A stretch of DNA of 64,000 nucleotides from Gemmatimonadota bacterium (GCA_022710485.1 JAKLGU010000009.1:23742-87741), one strand, 5' to 3'; counted from the stretch's first letter, positions 42,663 through 52,009 are shown. The notes: a model not told the origin generated them from the sequence alone. A program made the numbers and translations.

Positions 42663-43708
42663 CCTGCCGCCGGATAAAGATGGAGGCCAGCGCCCGACGC
42701 TTCGATCCCGACCGTTTCGCCCTCGCGTGCCGCCGCCGGGTTCCCCGCGATCTCGAACGACAACCCGGAAGCGGTCTCGACGGAGAAGTACGCCACCGCT
42801 CCGGTGAACCGCCGCCCGGTCACGGTGCCGGCCAGGCGGGAGGGAGCCGCATCGGCAAGGCGGAGCCCCTCGGGCCGCGCCAGCAGTCGGCCCGGCGCGC
42901 CCGACACCGGAGCGCCGGGTCCACCCCAGCGAATCGGCCAGGTGAACGACTCGACCCGGGCCTCCCGGTCGCTCAGGATCGTCGCCGGGACCTCGCTCGC
43001 CCGGCCGATGAACGCCGCCACGAACGCGGTGGCGGGCGTCGCGTAGAGCTCGTCCGCCGTGCCGAGCTGTTCGAGCCGCCCCTGGCGCAGCAGCGCGATC
43101 CGGTCGCCGAGGTCGAACGCGTCCTCTTGCTCATGCGTCACCACGACCGCCGTAATGCCCAGCCGGTGCACGAGCGCGCGCAGCTCGCGCCGGGTGCGCT
43201 CCCGGAGCGCCGGGTCGAGGTTCGAGAGCGGTTCGTCGAGGAGAAGGACGCTCGGTTCCGGCGCGAGGGCCCGCGCCAGCGCCACCCGCTGCTGCTGCCC
43301 GCCCGACAGGTTGGCCACCGGCCGCCGCTCGAAGCCGGCCAGGTCCACCAGCGTGAGCGCCTCGTCCACCCGGCGGGCCAGCTCCGCCCCTTTCACGCCC
43401 CGGCTCTCCAGCCCGAAGGCGACGTTGGCGCCGACGTCGAGGTGCGGGAAGAGGGCGTAATGCTGGAACACCATGCCGAAGCGCCGCGCCACAGGCGCCA
43501 ACGCCGTCATGTCCCGCCCGTCGAGCACCACGGTCCCCGCATCGGGCGATTCGAACCCCGCGAGCAGCCGGAGCGTCGTGGTCTTCCCGCTGCCGCTCGG
43601 CCCGAGCAAGGCGAGCACCTCACCGCGCTCCAGCGACAGCGACAGCCCGTCCACGGCCCGCTGGCTCTGGAAGTTCTTGGTCAGCCCGCTCAGCTCAAGA
43701 AACGCCAC
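42659..43708 (-). CDS. Ferric-type ABC transporter ATP-binding protein
   Basis: 349 residues. Walker A GPSGSGKTT at about 33-41, Q-loop FQHYALFPH, signature LSGGQQQRVALARAL near 131-145, Walker B VLLLDEPLSNLDP near 151-163 and switch His in VTHEQEDAFDL. The C-terminal third is a TOBE-type regulatory domain (RLLARPEGLRLAD..., TVTGRRFTGAVAYFSVETASG), as in FbpC/PotA. GTG start chosen because AAGGAG lies five bases upstream; an in-frame extension beyond it has no homology features. Downstream permease overlaps. Confidence 0.9.
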   Translation of the reverse strand: MAFLELSGLTKNFQSQRAVDGLSLSLERGEVLALLGPSGSGKTTTLRLLAGFESPDAGTVVLDGRDMTALAPVARRFGMVFQHYALFPHLDVGANVAFGLESRGVKGAELARRVDEALTLVDLAGFERRPVANLSGGQQQRVALARALAPEPSVLLLDEPLSNLDPALRERTRRELRALVHRLGITAVVVTHEQEDAFDLGDRIALLRQGRLEQLGTADELYATPATAFVAAFIGRASEVPATILSDREARVESFTWPIRWGGPGAPVSGAPGRLLARPEGLRLADAAPSRLAGTVTGRRFTGAVAYFSVETASGLSFEIAGNPAAAREGETVGIEASGAGLHLYPAAG

Positions 43709-43730
43709 CCACGCTCCTTTTCCTCGGTCC

Positions 43731-44789
43731 TCAGTCCTTGCGTGCTTTCCCGGTCCCCCGCACATGCTGGTCCCAGTAGCTCATCCACGCCGCGCCCTCC
43801 CGGGCAAGCAGCGGCCAGTCCATCGGCACCACCTTCATGGTCCGGTCCACCTCGGCCACCCACGCCGGCAGGGAATCCACCGGCAGGTCCTGCCGAGCCG
43901 GCAGCCGGTACACCTGGCGCGCGGCCAGGAGCAGCGCCTCCGTCTCACCCACGTAGTCGATGAAGGCCTGGGCCGCCTCGGCGTGCTGCGAGCCGGTGAC
44001 CAGCGCGATCGCGTCGTCGATGACGACGGTGCCGCTCCGCGGGAAGAGGTATCCAAACGGCATCCCCTTCCCCTGGCTGATCAGGATGTCCGGCAGGTCC
44101 CACAGCGTCACGACCCCCTCTTCCCGTGCCAGTTTCTGGTCGAGGATTGCGGGATTCAGGGCGTAGGTCTTCGTGTTGCGGTCCAGCGCGCGCAGCCAGG
44201 CCATACCCGCTGTGGTGTCGCCCGTTTCCCGGAGGCTCCGCTCGATGATGTAGCCCCAGATGGCCCGCATCGTCCCGCTCGCCATCGGGTCGCGGATCAG
44301 CACCAGGTCGTGCCAGCGCGGCGCCAGGATCTCGTCCCAGTCCTGCGGCGCCTCCGGCGCGGGGACCGCCCTGTTGTTGAAGGCGATCACCACCGGCGTG
44401 CGGTACACCGGCCAGTAGAGCGACGCCGGCCCGACGCCGTCCGGGCCGACCGACCCGGCCCAGCTCGGCGTGTACGGCGCGAGCAGCGAGTCGGCGACGC
44501 CTCGGTCGAAGATGGTGGTCGGCCCGCCGAACCAGACGTCGGCCTGCGGGTTGACGCGCTCGAACCGGAGCCGGTCCAGGATTTCCTGGCTGCCCATGTC
44601 GAGCCACTTGATGTCGATGTCGGGCCGCCACCGCTCGAACGCCGTCTCGAGCAGCTTGAGCTGGTCGCGGCCGTGCGGCGAGTACACCACCACCGGGGTG
44701 CGCGAGTCCCGCCCGCACGCGGCCACCGCGGCGAGCGCCAGGAGACACAGCGGCAGGGCGAAGCCCCGCCGACGGTCGCCTCGCGTCAC
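43731..44789 (-). CDS. Ferric-type ABC transporter solute-binding lipoprotein
   Basis: 352 residues. Lipoprotein signal ending in lipobox AVAAC (Cys about 25). The mature protein is a type-II periplasmic-binding fold: VVVYSPHGRDQLKLLETAFERW at the start, DMGSQEILDRLRFERVNPQADVWFGG, WPVYRTPVVIAFN and the hinge RDPMASGTMRAIWGYIIER. This matches FbpA/AfuA-like binding proteins. The pair of adjacent Tyr that bind iron in FbpA is not evident, so the ligand remains uncertain. The GTG overlaps the TGA of the PIG-L deacetylase gene. The ATPase gene starts 22 bases downstream. Confidence 0.85.
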   Translation of the reverse strand: MTRGDRRRGFALPLCLLALAAVAACGRDSRTPVVVYSPHGRDQLKLLETAFERWRPDIDIKWLDMGSQEILDRLRFERVNPQADVWFGGPTTIFDRGVADSLLAPYTPSWAGSVGPDGVGPASLYWPVYRTPVVIAFNNRAVPAPEAPQDWDEILAPRWHDLVLIRDPMASGTMRAIWGYIIERSLRETGDTTAGMAWLRALDRNTKTYALNPAILDQKLAREEGVVTLWDLPDILISQGKGMPFGYLFPRSGTVVIDDAIALVTGSQHAEAAQAFIDYVGETEALLLAARQVYRLPARQDLPVDSLPAWVAEVDRTMKVVPMDWPLLAREGAAWMSYWDQHVRGTGKARKD

Positions 44790-47305
44790 GGATGCTCCCC
44801 TGCCGGCTGCAGGGCGAGCAGGTTCATGAAGAGGCGGTAGGCACCGGGGACCCCCGCAGGGAGTTCCCGGAAGAACGCGATGCCGGTGTACACGTACGTC
44901 CCCTGACCCACCGGGGCCACCAGCAGTCCTCCCCGCAGGGCCGGCTCGCCCGGGTCGTGCATCTCGAGCACCGGCCTGTATTCCGGCGCCCACGAGCGGG
45001 CAAAGTAGAGCCCGCGCTCCTGGACCCACCCCTGCCAGTCGTCGGGGCCGATGGCGTTGGGCGCCCGCACCACGGGACTCGAAGGATCCACGATCCGCAC
45101 CGGCGTACCCTGATCCGTGACGCGGTCGTGCGAGTCCGGCCGCTCGCCCGGCTTCGGCATGGTGGCCTTGCCCGACAGGAAGGACCCCAACGACTGGCCA
45201 CCGAGCGTCATCGGGAACGGGGCGAAGCTGCCGCCGAAGAACTCGTACTGCTGGTACTGCACGAGGAGGAGGCCGCCGGCGCGCGCGTACGCCAAGAGGC
45301 GGGAATTGAACTCCTGCACCGCCGACACCGTCTCGTACGCCCGGCTCCCAATCACCACGGCGTCGAATCGCGAGAGGTCGCCGCGCGCGAGGGAATCCGG
45401 CGTGAGTTCGACCACCGGGATGCCGAGTCCGGCGAGCGCCTCCGGCACGCCGTCCGCGGGGCCGCGGACGTACCCGACCGCCCGCAACGACGGAACCGCG
45501 ATGTCCATTATCCGAATGGTCCCGACGGCTGGGCGGCTCATCGCCCGGCGGGCGATGTGCGGATACGCGATGGTCTGGCTCGCTTCGTCGTAGCGCGCAC
45601 CATCCGACGCCACGGCGACGGCCCGGATCTCGAAAGCGCCGGCGGTCGGCGAGTCCGGCGGCGACAGCACGAAGCGGAACGAGGCCTCCTCGCCCTTCCG
45701 TGTGAGCCGGAAGGGCTGGGCAGGCGGCGCCGCCCAGCCGGCGGGCACCTCGAGCTGGACCGCGCCGGAGGTGGTGTCGGACGAAGCGTGGGAGAGCGTG
45801 ACGGTGACCGTGCGTGGATCTCGGGACTCGAGGGGCCAGACAAGCATGGAGCGATCGAGCCGCACGCCGACGCGCGGGACGACGAGCAACCGCTCTCGGC
45901 GTTCGCCGTAGGCCGGGTCCCGCCAGCGATAGGTGACCTCCCGCGATAGCCGGAGGCCGTTGTCGAGCATCGCCACTGCGGTCAGGAGGGGCGCGGAGGC
46001 GGGCCGGCCCGCGTCCGGTGAATTCCCCCAGCGGTACATCGCACCGTCACGCGGGAGCCGCAGGAAGTACGGCTCGGTCGTGGCCGCAGGGGGCAGGCGC
46101 ACGGTGTCGGTGACGGTGAGCAGCTCGCCCGGCGCCACAGGCACGGACGGCCTGGCGGGTCCGGTGGTGGCACCGGTGATCGCCAGCGCCGCATGGACCG
46201 GCTCCCAGCCGGCGTTCCACAGCGTGAGCGTCACCTCGACCGATTGCCCGGGAACGAGATCGGCCACGCTGGCCACCGCGTCCAGGACGAGCCCGCGCTC
46301 GTTCGCGAGGGCCGTCTCGAGGGAGCGGGCCTGGTCCTCCCAGTTCGCCGGCCAGGGCTGCGGCCGTGATGCCGCGCCCGCAGCAAAGTTCAGGCGCGCG
46401 AGCCGCAACTCGAGGGGACCGGTCACGAACGGCGCCGGGAGCGTCGTGTCCACGCCCGCCCAGAGCGTGTCCCCGGCCCCCGTGCGGTCGGTGACCAGCG
46501 CGATCCGGGTCGAGGCCGGGCCGGGGGTCTGCAGCGCGCCCATGTCCTGCGACCGGTGCCGGCTGCGGCTCGCCATGGCGATCTGGTGATACGACTGACC
46601 GACCGCCGGGTCGAGCCCGCCGGTCTGGATCGTGAACATGTTCGGGACCGGCGTGAAGCGCGCCCCGCGGTAGAACTTGTCGGCGCGCCAGGCCGGGAGT
46701 CCTTCCTCTCGGGCCAGTTCCGGGAAGCGCGAGGGATCGGCAGCCGCCTCGAACCCCGCCTGCGCCGCCCACCCCGCCGCCTGGTGCTGGCCGTGGCCGT
46801 CCTCCGGGGTGCCGCTGAAGACCGACACGATGATCTGCGGCTGGAACTGTCGGATGACCCGGACCACGTCCTTCAGGATCGAATCCCGCAGCCAGTGCTG
46901 CCACGTGTCGTCGAGCGTCTTGGAATACCCGAAATCGTAGGCCCGCGTGAAGTACTGGCGCCCACCGTCCAGCGAGCGGGCGCTCAGCAGCTCCTCGGTG
47001 CGGAGCAAGCCGAGCGCCTCGCCCAGTTCGGGGCCGATGAGGTTCTGGCCCCCCTCTCCCCGATTGAGCGAGAGGTAGGCCGCCTCCGCCCCCTCGCCGC
47101 GCACCAGCACGGTGATGAGGCCGGTATCCTCGTCGTCCGGGTGCGCCCCGATGACCAGCACCCGCTTGTTGTGCCCGAGCATCCGGCGGGCGTGCTCCGC
47201 CGCCACGGCACCGCCCGTCGAGGGGGGCCCCAGCTGCCCATGCAGGGGATTGGCGCACATCAGGAGAGCGGCGGCGAGCGCCGTAGCGGCGGAGCGGATT
47301 CGCAT
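44786..47305 (-). CDS. Secreted PIG-L/LmbE-family deacetylase
   Basis: 839 residues with a signal peptide (TALAAALLMCANPLHG). The catalytic domain occupies about residues 40-300: AHPDDE zinc motif near 54-59, LSLNRGEGGQNLIGPELGEALGLLRTEEL, and DGHGQHQAAG with the third ligand. The rest is a series of beta-sandwich segments and a C-terminal glutamine-amidotransferase-like part (VVELTPDSLARGDLSRFDAVVIGSRAYE, then LLLVQYQQYEF). Enzymes of this family remove N-acetyl groups from sugars. First gene of the six-gene minus-strand operon, coupled to the binding-protein gene by a GTGA overlap. Confidence 0.9.
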   Translation of the reverse strand: MRIRSAATALAAALLMCANPLHGQLGPPSTGGAVAAEHARRMLGHNKRVLVIGAHPDDEDTGLITVLVRGEGAEAAYLSLNRGEGGQNLIGPELGEALGLLRTEELLSARSLDGGRQYFTRAYDFGYSKTLDDTWQHWLRDSILKDVVRVIRQFQPQIIVSVFSGTPEDGHGQHQAAGWAAQAGFEAAADPSRFPELAREEGLPAWRADKFYRGARFTPVPNMFTIQTGGLDPAVGQSYHQIAMASRSRHRSQDMGALQTPGPASTRIALVTDRTGAGDTLWAGVDTTLPAPFVTGPLELRLARLNFAAGAASRPQPWPANWEDQARSLETALANERGLVLDAVASVADLVPGQSVEVTLTLWNAGWEPVHAALAITGATTGPARPSVPVAPGELLTVTDTVRLPPAATTEPYFLRLPRDGAMYRWGNSPDAGRPASAPLLTAVAMLDNGLRLSREVTYRWRDPAYGERRERLLVVPRVGVRLDRSMLVWPLESRDPRTVTVTLSHASSDTTSGAVQLEVPAGWAAPPAQPFRLTRKGEEASFRFVLSPPDSPTAGAFEIRAVAVASDGARYDEASQTIAYPHIARRAMSRPAVGTIRIMDIAVPSLRAVGYVRGPADGVPEALAGLGIPVVELTPDSLARGDLSRFDAVVIGSRAYETVSAVQEFNSRLLAYARAGGLLLVQYQQYEFFGGSFAPFPMTLGGQSLGSFLSGKATMPKPGERPDSHDRVTDQGTPVRIVDPSSPVVRAPNAIGPDDWQGWVQERGLYFARSWAPEYRPVLEMHDPGEPALRGGLLVAPVGQGTYVYTGIAFFRELPAGVPGAYRLFMNLLALQPAGEHP

Positions 47306-47326
47306 GTATTCCCGGGGGAGGTGACC

Positions 47327-47355
47327 GAAAAAGAATAACCCCGGACGGGCCGGGG
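47327..47355 (-). terminator. Terminator between the small membrane protein and PIG-L gene
   Basis: On the minus strand a 6-bp GC stem with a 5-base loop (47339-47355) is followed by TTATTCTTTTT. It should stop transcripts from the upstream 101-residue gene before the PIG-L deacetylase operon begins. Confidence 0.7.
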
Positions 47356-47366
47356 CGTGAGGAGGA

Positions 47367-47672
47367 TCAGTGGAGCCGGGATGGCCCCGAGCCGGGAGGG
47401 GGGGGCCGTCGCGGAGTCCGGCCGGCCCAGAACGCCCCCACGAAGAGCGCGAGCGCCACCCCGAGCAGCAACCGCCCCGGCAGCACGGCCACCCCGTACA
47501 GGAGGAGCAGCATGCCGACCGACAGCAGGATGGTGGCCAGGGCGCGGAGAATCTCGTCCAGATTGCGCGCCTGGTTCCGGCGGGCCCAGTACACCGACGC
47601 CACCGCGCCGGCCACCCCGATGAGGAGGAACCCGTACCAGATGAGGATCCAATACCGACGCCCTGCGATCAT
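47367..47672 (-). CDS. Small integral-membrane protein of unknown function
   Basis: 101 residues. Three hydrophobic segments: about 8-28 (ILIWYGFLLIGVAGAVASVYW), 42-60 (ALATILLSVGMLLLLYGVA) and 63-80 (PGRLLLGVALALFVGAFWA). A Pro/Arg tail follows. No family recognised. The start at 47672 is chosen because GAAGGAG stands nine bases upstream; longer in-frame starts lack a ribosome site. It lies between DUF971 and the PIG-L gene and has its own terminator. Confidence 0.65.
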   Translation of the reverse strand: MIAGRRYWILIWYGFLLIGVAGAVASVYWARRNQARNLDEILRALATILLSVGMLLLLYGVAVLPGRLLLGVALALFVGAFWAGRTPRRPPPPGSGPSRLH

Positions 47673-47750
47673 CAACGTCCACTCCTTCGAGCGACCGGCC
47701 CCGACAATACCACGCGCACCTGCCACGCGCCATACCCCGGCCCCCGGGCG

Positions 47751-48074
47751 TCACTCCGACAGCGCACGGAGCCGGTCCCAGGGGAAGATGCCGGTGGAAT
47801 GCCCGTCGCTCCAGGTCACCCGCAGCGCGTACGCCCCCACCAGCTGGACCGCGACGGGGTGGATGTCACGGGGCACGCTCGCCGGATCGAGGAGCGGGCG
47901 CCCCGACATCTCCTCGACGCACATCGCGCAGGGGCAGGCGAGCCGGAGTGCGCGCGCGGGAACACGCCGCTCGCTTTCGCCGGGGGCCCACTCGAACCAG
48001 AGCCCGTCGTCCCGCCGGGTGATCGCGTGCGGCGCGCGGTTCGTCTCCGGCCCGGAAGGGGTGATATTATCCAT
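47751..48074 (-). CDS. DUF971 (GBBH-like N-terminal domain) protein
   Basis: 107 residues. Matches DUF971: LRLACPCAMCVEE near 49-61, a Cys-rich loop, then DPASVPRDIHPVAVQLVGAYALRVTWSDGHSTGIFPWDRLRAL. The domain is related to the N-terminal domain of gamma-butyrobetaine hydroxylase, and stand-alone bacterial members often accompany iron-sulfur assembly genes. Here it is divergent from aconitase, an Fe-S enzyme, with 44 bases between them. The ATG at 48074 fits the domain start better than one 9 codons upstream. Confidence 0.85.
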   Translation of the reverse strand: MDNITPSGPETNRAPHAITRRDDGLWFEWAPGESERRVPARALRLACPCAMCVEEMSGRPLLDPASVPRDIHPVAVQLVGAYALRVTWSDGHSTGIFPWDRLRALSE

Positions 48075-48118
48075 GTCGCATTCGCCGACTCCGTGAACCA
48101 CGCCACCTGGAAGCTGCC

Positions 48119-50890
48119 ATGCCTGCCCCCCTGCCCAATCCCTTCGGCGCCCGCGGAACGATGACGCTGGGAAGCAAGCCGGTGACGATCTATCGCATCC
48201 CCGAGCTTGCCCGGCAAGGGGTGGGGAATCTCGACCGGCTCCCCTTCTCGATCCGCGTGCTCCTGGAGAACGCCCTCCGCTGGTGCGGACAGGGCGTCGT
48301 CACCGAGGCGCACGTCAGGACGCTCGCCACCTGGCCCGCGCAGCTGGCCGACCGGCCCGAGTTTCCCTTCATGCCTGCGCGGGTCGTCCTGCAGGACTTC
48401 ACCGGCGTCCCCTGCGTCGTGGACCTGGCCGCCATGCGCGACGCCATGGCCGACATGGGCGGGGATCCGGACCGCATCAACCCGGTCGTCCCCTGCGACC
48501 TGGTCATTGACCACTCGGTGCAGGTCGACCACTACGGGACGCCGGCCGCCTTCCGCCAAAACGTGGCCCTCGAGTTCAGCCGGAACGCCGAACGGTACCA
48601 GCTGCTCAAGTTCGCCCAACGCGCCTTCCACAACTTCCGGGTGGTGCCGCCGGGCATGGGCATCGTGCACCAGGTCAACCTGGAGCACCTCTCCCCCGCC
48701 ATCCAGCTGCGGGAACAGCACGGCCTCCTGACCGCCTACCCGGACACCCTCGTCGGGACCGACTCCCACACGACGATGATCAACGGCCTCGGCGTGGTCG
48801 GCTGGGGCGTCGGCGGCATCGAGGCGGAGGCCGTCATGCTCGGCCAGCCCTACTTCATGCTCGTGCCCGACGTGATCGGCATGAAGCTCACCGGCGCCCT
48901 GCCCGCCGGCACCACCGCCACCGACCTCGTTCTCCGAGTGACGCAGATGCTCCGGCAGAAGGGCGTGGTGGACAAGTTCGTGGAGTTCTACGGTCCCGGC
49001 CTCTCCGCGCTCGGCCTGGCCGACCGGGCCACCATCGCGAACATGGCGCCCGAATACGGCGCCACCGTCGGCTTCTTCCCGATCGACGCGGAGACGCTGG
49101 GGTACCTGAGGCGCACCGGCCGGAGCCAGGAGACGGTCGAACTGGTGGAGCGCTACACCAAGGAGCAGGGCCTCTTCCGCACCGATGCCACCCCCGACCC
49201 CGAGTTTACCAGCACCATCGAGCTCGACCTCGCGAGCATCGAGCCGAGTCTCGCCGGGCCGAAACGCCCCCAGGACATGGTCCCGCTCCGCTCGCTCCGG
49301 AAGAACTTCGCGGTGAGCCTCCCGGGCCTGATGCAACCCAGCGTGCCCCCCACCCGACGTGACTACGCCTCCGCCGAGGCGGGGCGCTGGGCCAACGAGG
49401 GCGGCGGCCAGTCGCAGGTCACCGCGGCGCCGTGCGTGAAATGCCACATCAACGGCGAGGAGCACGAACTGAGCGATGGCGCGGTCGTGATCGCCGCCAT
49501 CACGTCGTGCACCAACACCTCGAACCCCTCTGTGATGATCGGCGCCGGCCTCCTGGCCAAGAAGGCCGTCGCCAAGGGGCTCCGGAGCCGGCCCTGGGTC
49601 AAGACCAGCCTGGCCCCCGGCTCGCGCGTGGTCACCGACTACCTGCGCGACGCCGGTCTCACGCCGTTTCTCGACCAGCTCGGGTTCCAGACCGTCGGGT
49701 ACGGTTGCACCACCTGCATCGGCAACAGCGGCCCGCTGCCGGAGCCGGTGGCGCGCGCCATCGAGGAGCACTCCCTCGTCGTGGCGGCGGTCCTGTCGGG
49801 CAACCGGAACTTCGAGGCCCGGGTCCACCCGCTCGTGCGCGCCAACTACCTCGCCTCGCCGATGCTGGTGGTGGCGTTTGCCCTGCTGGGACGGGTGGAC
49901 GCCGACCTGACGACGGAGCCGCTCGGCATCTCCGACGCCGGGGAGCCGGTGTTCCTGCGGGACATCTGGCCGACCTCCGCCGAGATTTCCGAGGCGATGG
50001 CCGCCGCCCTCACCCCGGCGCTCTTCGAGCACGAATACGCCAAGGTCTTCGACGGCGACGAGGAGTGGAAGGCGCTCGAGGTGCCCACCGGGAGCCGCTA
50101 CGCCTGGGACGACGCCAGCACCTATGTCCAGTTGCCCCCCTTCTTCCGCCAGCTGTCGGCCAAGCCGGGCGCGCTGGTCGACATCCGCGACGCGCGGGCG
50201 CTCGCCGTCCTCGGCGACTCCGTCACCACCGACCACATCTCGCCGGCCGGCGCCATCCCGAAGAACGGCCCGGCCGCGCAGTACCTCCGCGAGCATGGCG
50301 TCGAGCAGCCCGACTGGAACACCTTCGGCGCCAGGCGCGGCAACCACGAAGTGATGATGCGCGGCACCTTCGGCAACGTCCGGATCAAGAACGCGCTGGT
50401 CCCCGACAAGGAAGGCAACTGGACGGTGCACTTCCCGACCGGGGATGTGACCTCGATCTATGACGCCGCCATGCGCTACATCGCCGAGAAGACCCCGCTC
50501 GTGGTGCTCGTCGGCAAGGAATACGGCACCGGCTCGAGCCGCGACTGGGCCGCCAAGGGCACCATGCTCCTCGGAGTGAAGGCGGTGCTCGCGGAGAGCT
50601 ACGAGCGGATCCACCGCAGCAACCTGGTGGGCATGGGCGTGCTGCCGCTGACCTACCTGCCGGGCGAGACGCGCACCACGCACGGCCTGACGGGGCGGGA
50701 AGCCTTCACCATCACCGGCATCGCCAAGGGGCTCACGCCGGGAGGCACCGTCCAGGTCGAGGCCCGGCGCGAGGACGGCACGACGGTCAGCTTCAAGGCG
50801 GTGGTCCGGCTCAACAGCGACGTCGAAGTGGACTACTACCGGCACGGAGGGATCCTGCAGCGGGTGCTGCGGAAGTTCGCGGCGGAATAG
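48119..50890 (+). CDS. acnA: Aconitate hydratase A
   Basis: 923-residue monomeric aconitase that interconverts citrate and isocitrate through a [4Fe-4S] cluster. Cluster ligands are in TSCTNTSNP (Cys about 462) and GCTTCIGNSGPL (two Cys about 528-531). Other hallmarks are VGTDSHTTMINGLGVVGWGVGGIEAEA near 216-242 and the swivelling C-terminal domain with GKEYGTGSSRDWAAKG near 799-814. Length is right for AcnA rather than AcnB. A TATTAT at 48065-48070 could be its -10 box. A bidirectional terminator follows the gene. Confidence 0.97.
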   Translation: MPAPLPNPFGARGTMTLGSKPVTIYRIPELARQGVGNLDRLPFSIRVLLENALRWCGQGVVTEAHVRTLATWPAQLADRPEFPFMPARVVLQDFTGVPCVVDLAAMRDAMADMGGDPDRINPVVPCDLVIDHSVQVDHYGTPAAFRQNVALEFSRNAERYQLLKFAQRAFHNFRVVPPGMGIVHQVNLEHLSPAIQLREQHGLLTAYPDTLVGTDSHTTMINGLGVVGWGVGGIEAEAVMLGQPYFMLVPDVIGMKLTGALPAGTTATDLVLRVTQMLRQKGVVDKFVEFYGPGLSALGLADRATIANMAPEYGATVGFFPIDAETLGYLRRTGRSQETVELVERYTKEQGLFRTDATPDPEFTSTIELDLASIEPSLAGPKRPQDMVPLRSLRKNFAVSLPGLMQPSVPPTRRDYASAEAGRWANEGGGQSQVTAAPCVKCHINGEEHELSDGAVVIAAITSCTNTSNPSVMIGAGLLAKKAVAKGLRSRPWVKTSLAPGSRVVTDYLRDAGLTPFLDQLGFQTVGYGCTTCIGNSGPLPEPVARAIEEHSLVVAAVLSGNRNFEARVHPLVRANYLASPMLVVAFALLGRVDADLTTEPLGISDAGEPVFLRDIWPTSAEISEAMAAALTPALFEHEYAKVFDGDEEWKALEVPTGSRYAWDDASTYVQLPPFFRQLSAKPGALVDIRDARALAVLGDSVTTDHISPAGAIPKNGPAAQYLREHGVEQPDWNTFGARRGNHEVMMRGTFGNVRIKNALVPDKEGNWTVHFPTGDVTSIYDAAMRYIAEKTPLVVLVGKEYGTGSSRDWAAKGTMLLGVKAVLAESYERIHRSNLVGMGVLPLTYLPGETRTTHGLTGREAFTITGIAKGLTPGGTVQVEARREDGTTVSFKAVVRLNSDVEVDYYRHGGILQRVLRKFAAE

Positions 50891-50946
50891 GCGGGGAAGC
50901 GGGGAAGCGGGAAAGCGGGGAAGCGGGGAAGCGGGGAAGCGGGGAC
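50891..50946 (+). repeat. Tandem 8-bp repeat (GCGGGGAA)n
   Basis: Seven consecutive units of GCGGGGAA directly after the acnA stop. Unit 3 has one substitution and unit 7 ends in C instead of A. The reverse complement of the same unit occurs in three copies at 52226-52249, on the other side of the sigma-factor gene. Confidence 0.9.
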
Positions 50947-50954
50947 GAACGCAA

Positions 50955-50991
50955 AACGACCTCCCGGAAGTCCGGGAGGTCGTTCTTTTTT
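50955..50991. terminator. Bidirectional terminator between acnA and the sigma-factor gene
   Basis: Perfect 13-bp stem (50955-50967 with 50972-50984) with a 4-base loop. On the plus strand it is followed by C and at least six T; on the minus strand by TTTTG. It serves both convergent genes. Confidence 0.88.
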
Positions 50992-51011
50992 CGGGCGCTG
51001 GTGTGGTCGGC

Positions 51012-51905
51012 CTACGCCACCAGGTCGCGGAGCCGCTCCCCGGTTTCGCCCTCGCGCAGCTTGAGCAGCGCGCGGTCGCGGAGCTGACGGATCCGCTCGC
51101 GGGTGACGCCCATCATCCGGCCGATTTCCTCGAGCGTCCGGCTGTTGCCGTCGTCGAGGCCGAAGTAGAGCCGGAGGACCTTGGCGTCCCGCGGGGGGAG
51201 GACCGCCAGCGCCGACTCGATGTCGCTGGTCTGGCTGTTGGTCATCGTGGCGGAGTCGGTGCCTTCCTGCTCCGCCATGGCGAACCGCTCCATCCGCTCG
51301 TTGCCGTCGCCGTCCCGCGTGGGGTGGTCGAGCCGCACCGCCTCGGTGTTGAGGGCGCTGAGGCTGCGGACCGCTTCCGGCGTCAGGCCGGTGGCGCGGG
51401 CCAGCTCCTCGGTGGTCGGCATCCGGCCCAGGCGCTCCTTGAGGAGCGTGGTGGTCCGGCCGAGCCGGCTGAGGTCGGCCGTGCGGTTGAGCGGCACCCG
51501 GACCGGGCGCCCGTGACGGGCGATGGCCGCCTGCACCGCCTGGCGGATCCACCACACCGCGTACGAGATGAACTTGACGCCGCGATCCGGATCGAACTTG
51601 CGGGCGGCCGTCATGAGGCCGAGGTTGCCCTCGCCGATCAGGTCGACGAGCGGCACGCCGCGGTTCTGGAACTTCTTGGCGACCGACACGACGAACCGGA
51701 CGTTGTGACGCGCCAGCTTTTCCTGGGCCGCCACGTTGCCGCGGAACGCCTTGCGGGCGAGCTCCATTTCCTGCTCACGGGTCAACAGCGGGACCCGGCT
51801 GATTTCATCGAGGTACAGGTCGAGCGACTCGCGTCCCTCGTCGACGGCCTTGGCGATCTGTGCCGGACGAACGGCACGACGCTTGGCGCGCGGCTTGACA
51901 GTCAC
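51012..51905 (-). CDS. RNA polymerase sigma-70 family factor, group 1/2 type
   Basis: 297 residues. Region 1.2 is DLYLDEISRVPLLTREQEMELARKA (about 28-52). Regions 2.1-2.4 include RFVVSVAKKFQNRGVPLVDLIGEGNLGLMTAARKFDPDRGVKFISYAVWWIRQA (about 70-123). Region 3 starts with RPVRVPLN, and region 4 holds the -35 helix-turn-helix TLEEIGRMMGVTRERIRQLRDRAL. No region 1.1 or long non-conserved insert, so it is probably a group-2 (stationary-phase or stress) factor rather than the housekeeping one; a compact primary sigma cannot be excluded. GTG start with AGGAGG four bases upstream. Confidence 0.92.
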   Translation of the reverse strand: MTVKPRAKRRAVRPAQIAKAVDEGRESLDLYLDEISRVPLLTREQEMELARKAFRGNVAAQEKLARHNVRFVVSVAKKFQNRGVPLVDLIGEGNLGLMTAARKFDPDRGVKFISYAVWWIRQAVQAAIARHGRPVRVPLNRTADLSRLGRTTTLLKERLGRMPTTEELARATGLTPEAVRSLSALNTEAVRLDHPTRDGDGNERMERFAMAEQEGTDSATMTNSQTSDIESALAVLPPRDAKVLRLYFGLDDGNSRTLEEIGRMMGVTRERIRQLRDRALLKLREGETGERLRDLVA

Positions 51906-51978
51906 CGATCCTCCTCAGGAAAACCCAGCACTCTATGGGCAGCAACGGCCGGGAGTGGCCGTCCAAATACAGTCGCGT

Positions 51979-52007
51979 AAACTAACAGCTAAGGCGCGAA
52001 AAATCAA
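51979..52007 (-). promoter_or_regulatory. Candidate promoter of the sigma-factor gene
   Basis: Minus-strand -35 TTGATT (52002-52007), 17-base spacer, -10 TAGTTT (51979-51984). The leader would be about 65-70 bases before the GTG. Confidence 0.5.
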
Positions 52008-52009
52008 CA

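Noticed and set aside
47816..50845. 1009-residue minus-strand open frame opposite aconitase
   Set aside because: Composition is shadow-like (His, Arg, Gly, Val rich) and has no motifs. acnA accounts for the region.
50891..50946. CRISPR-like array
   Set aside because: Units are 8 bp in direct contact, with no spacers and no cas genes nearby.
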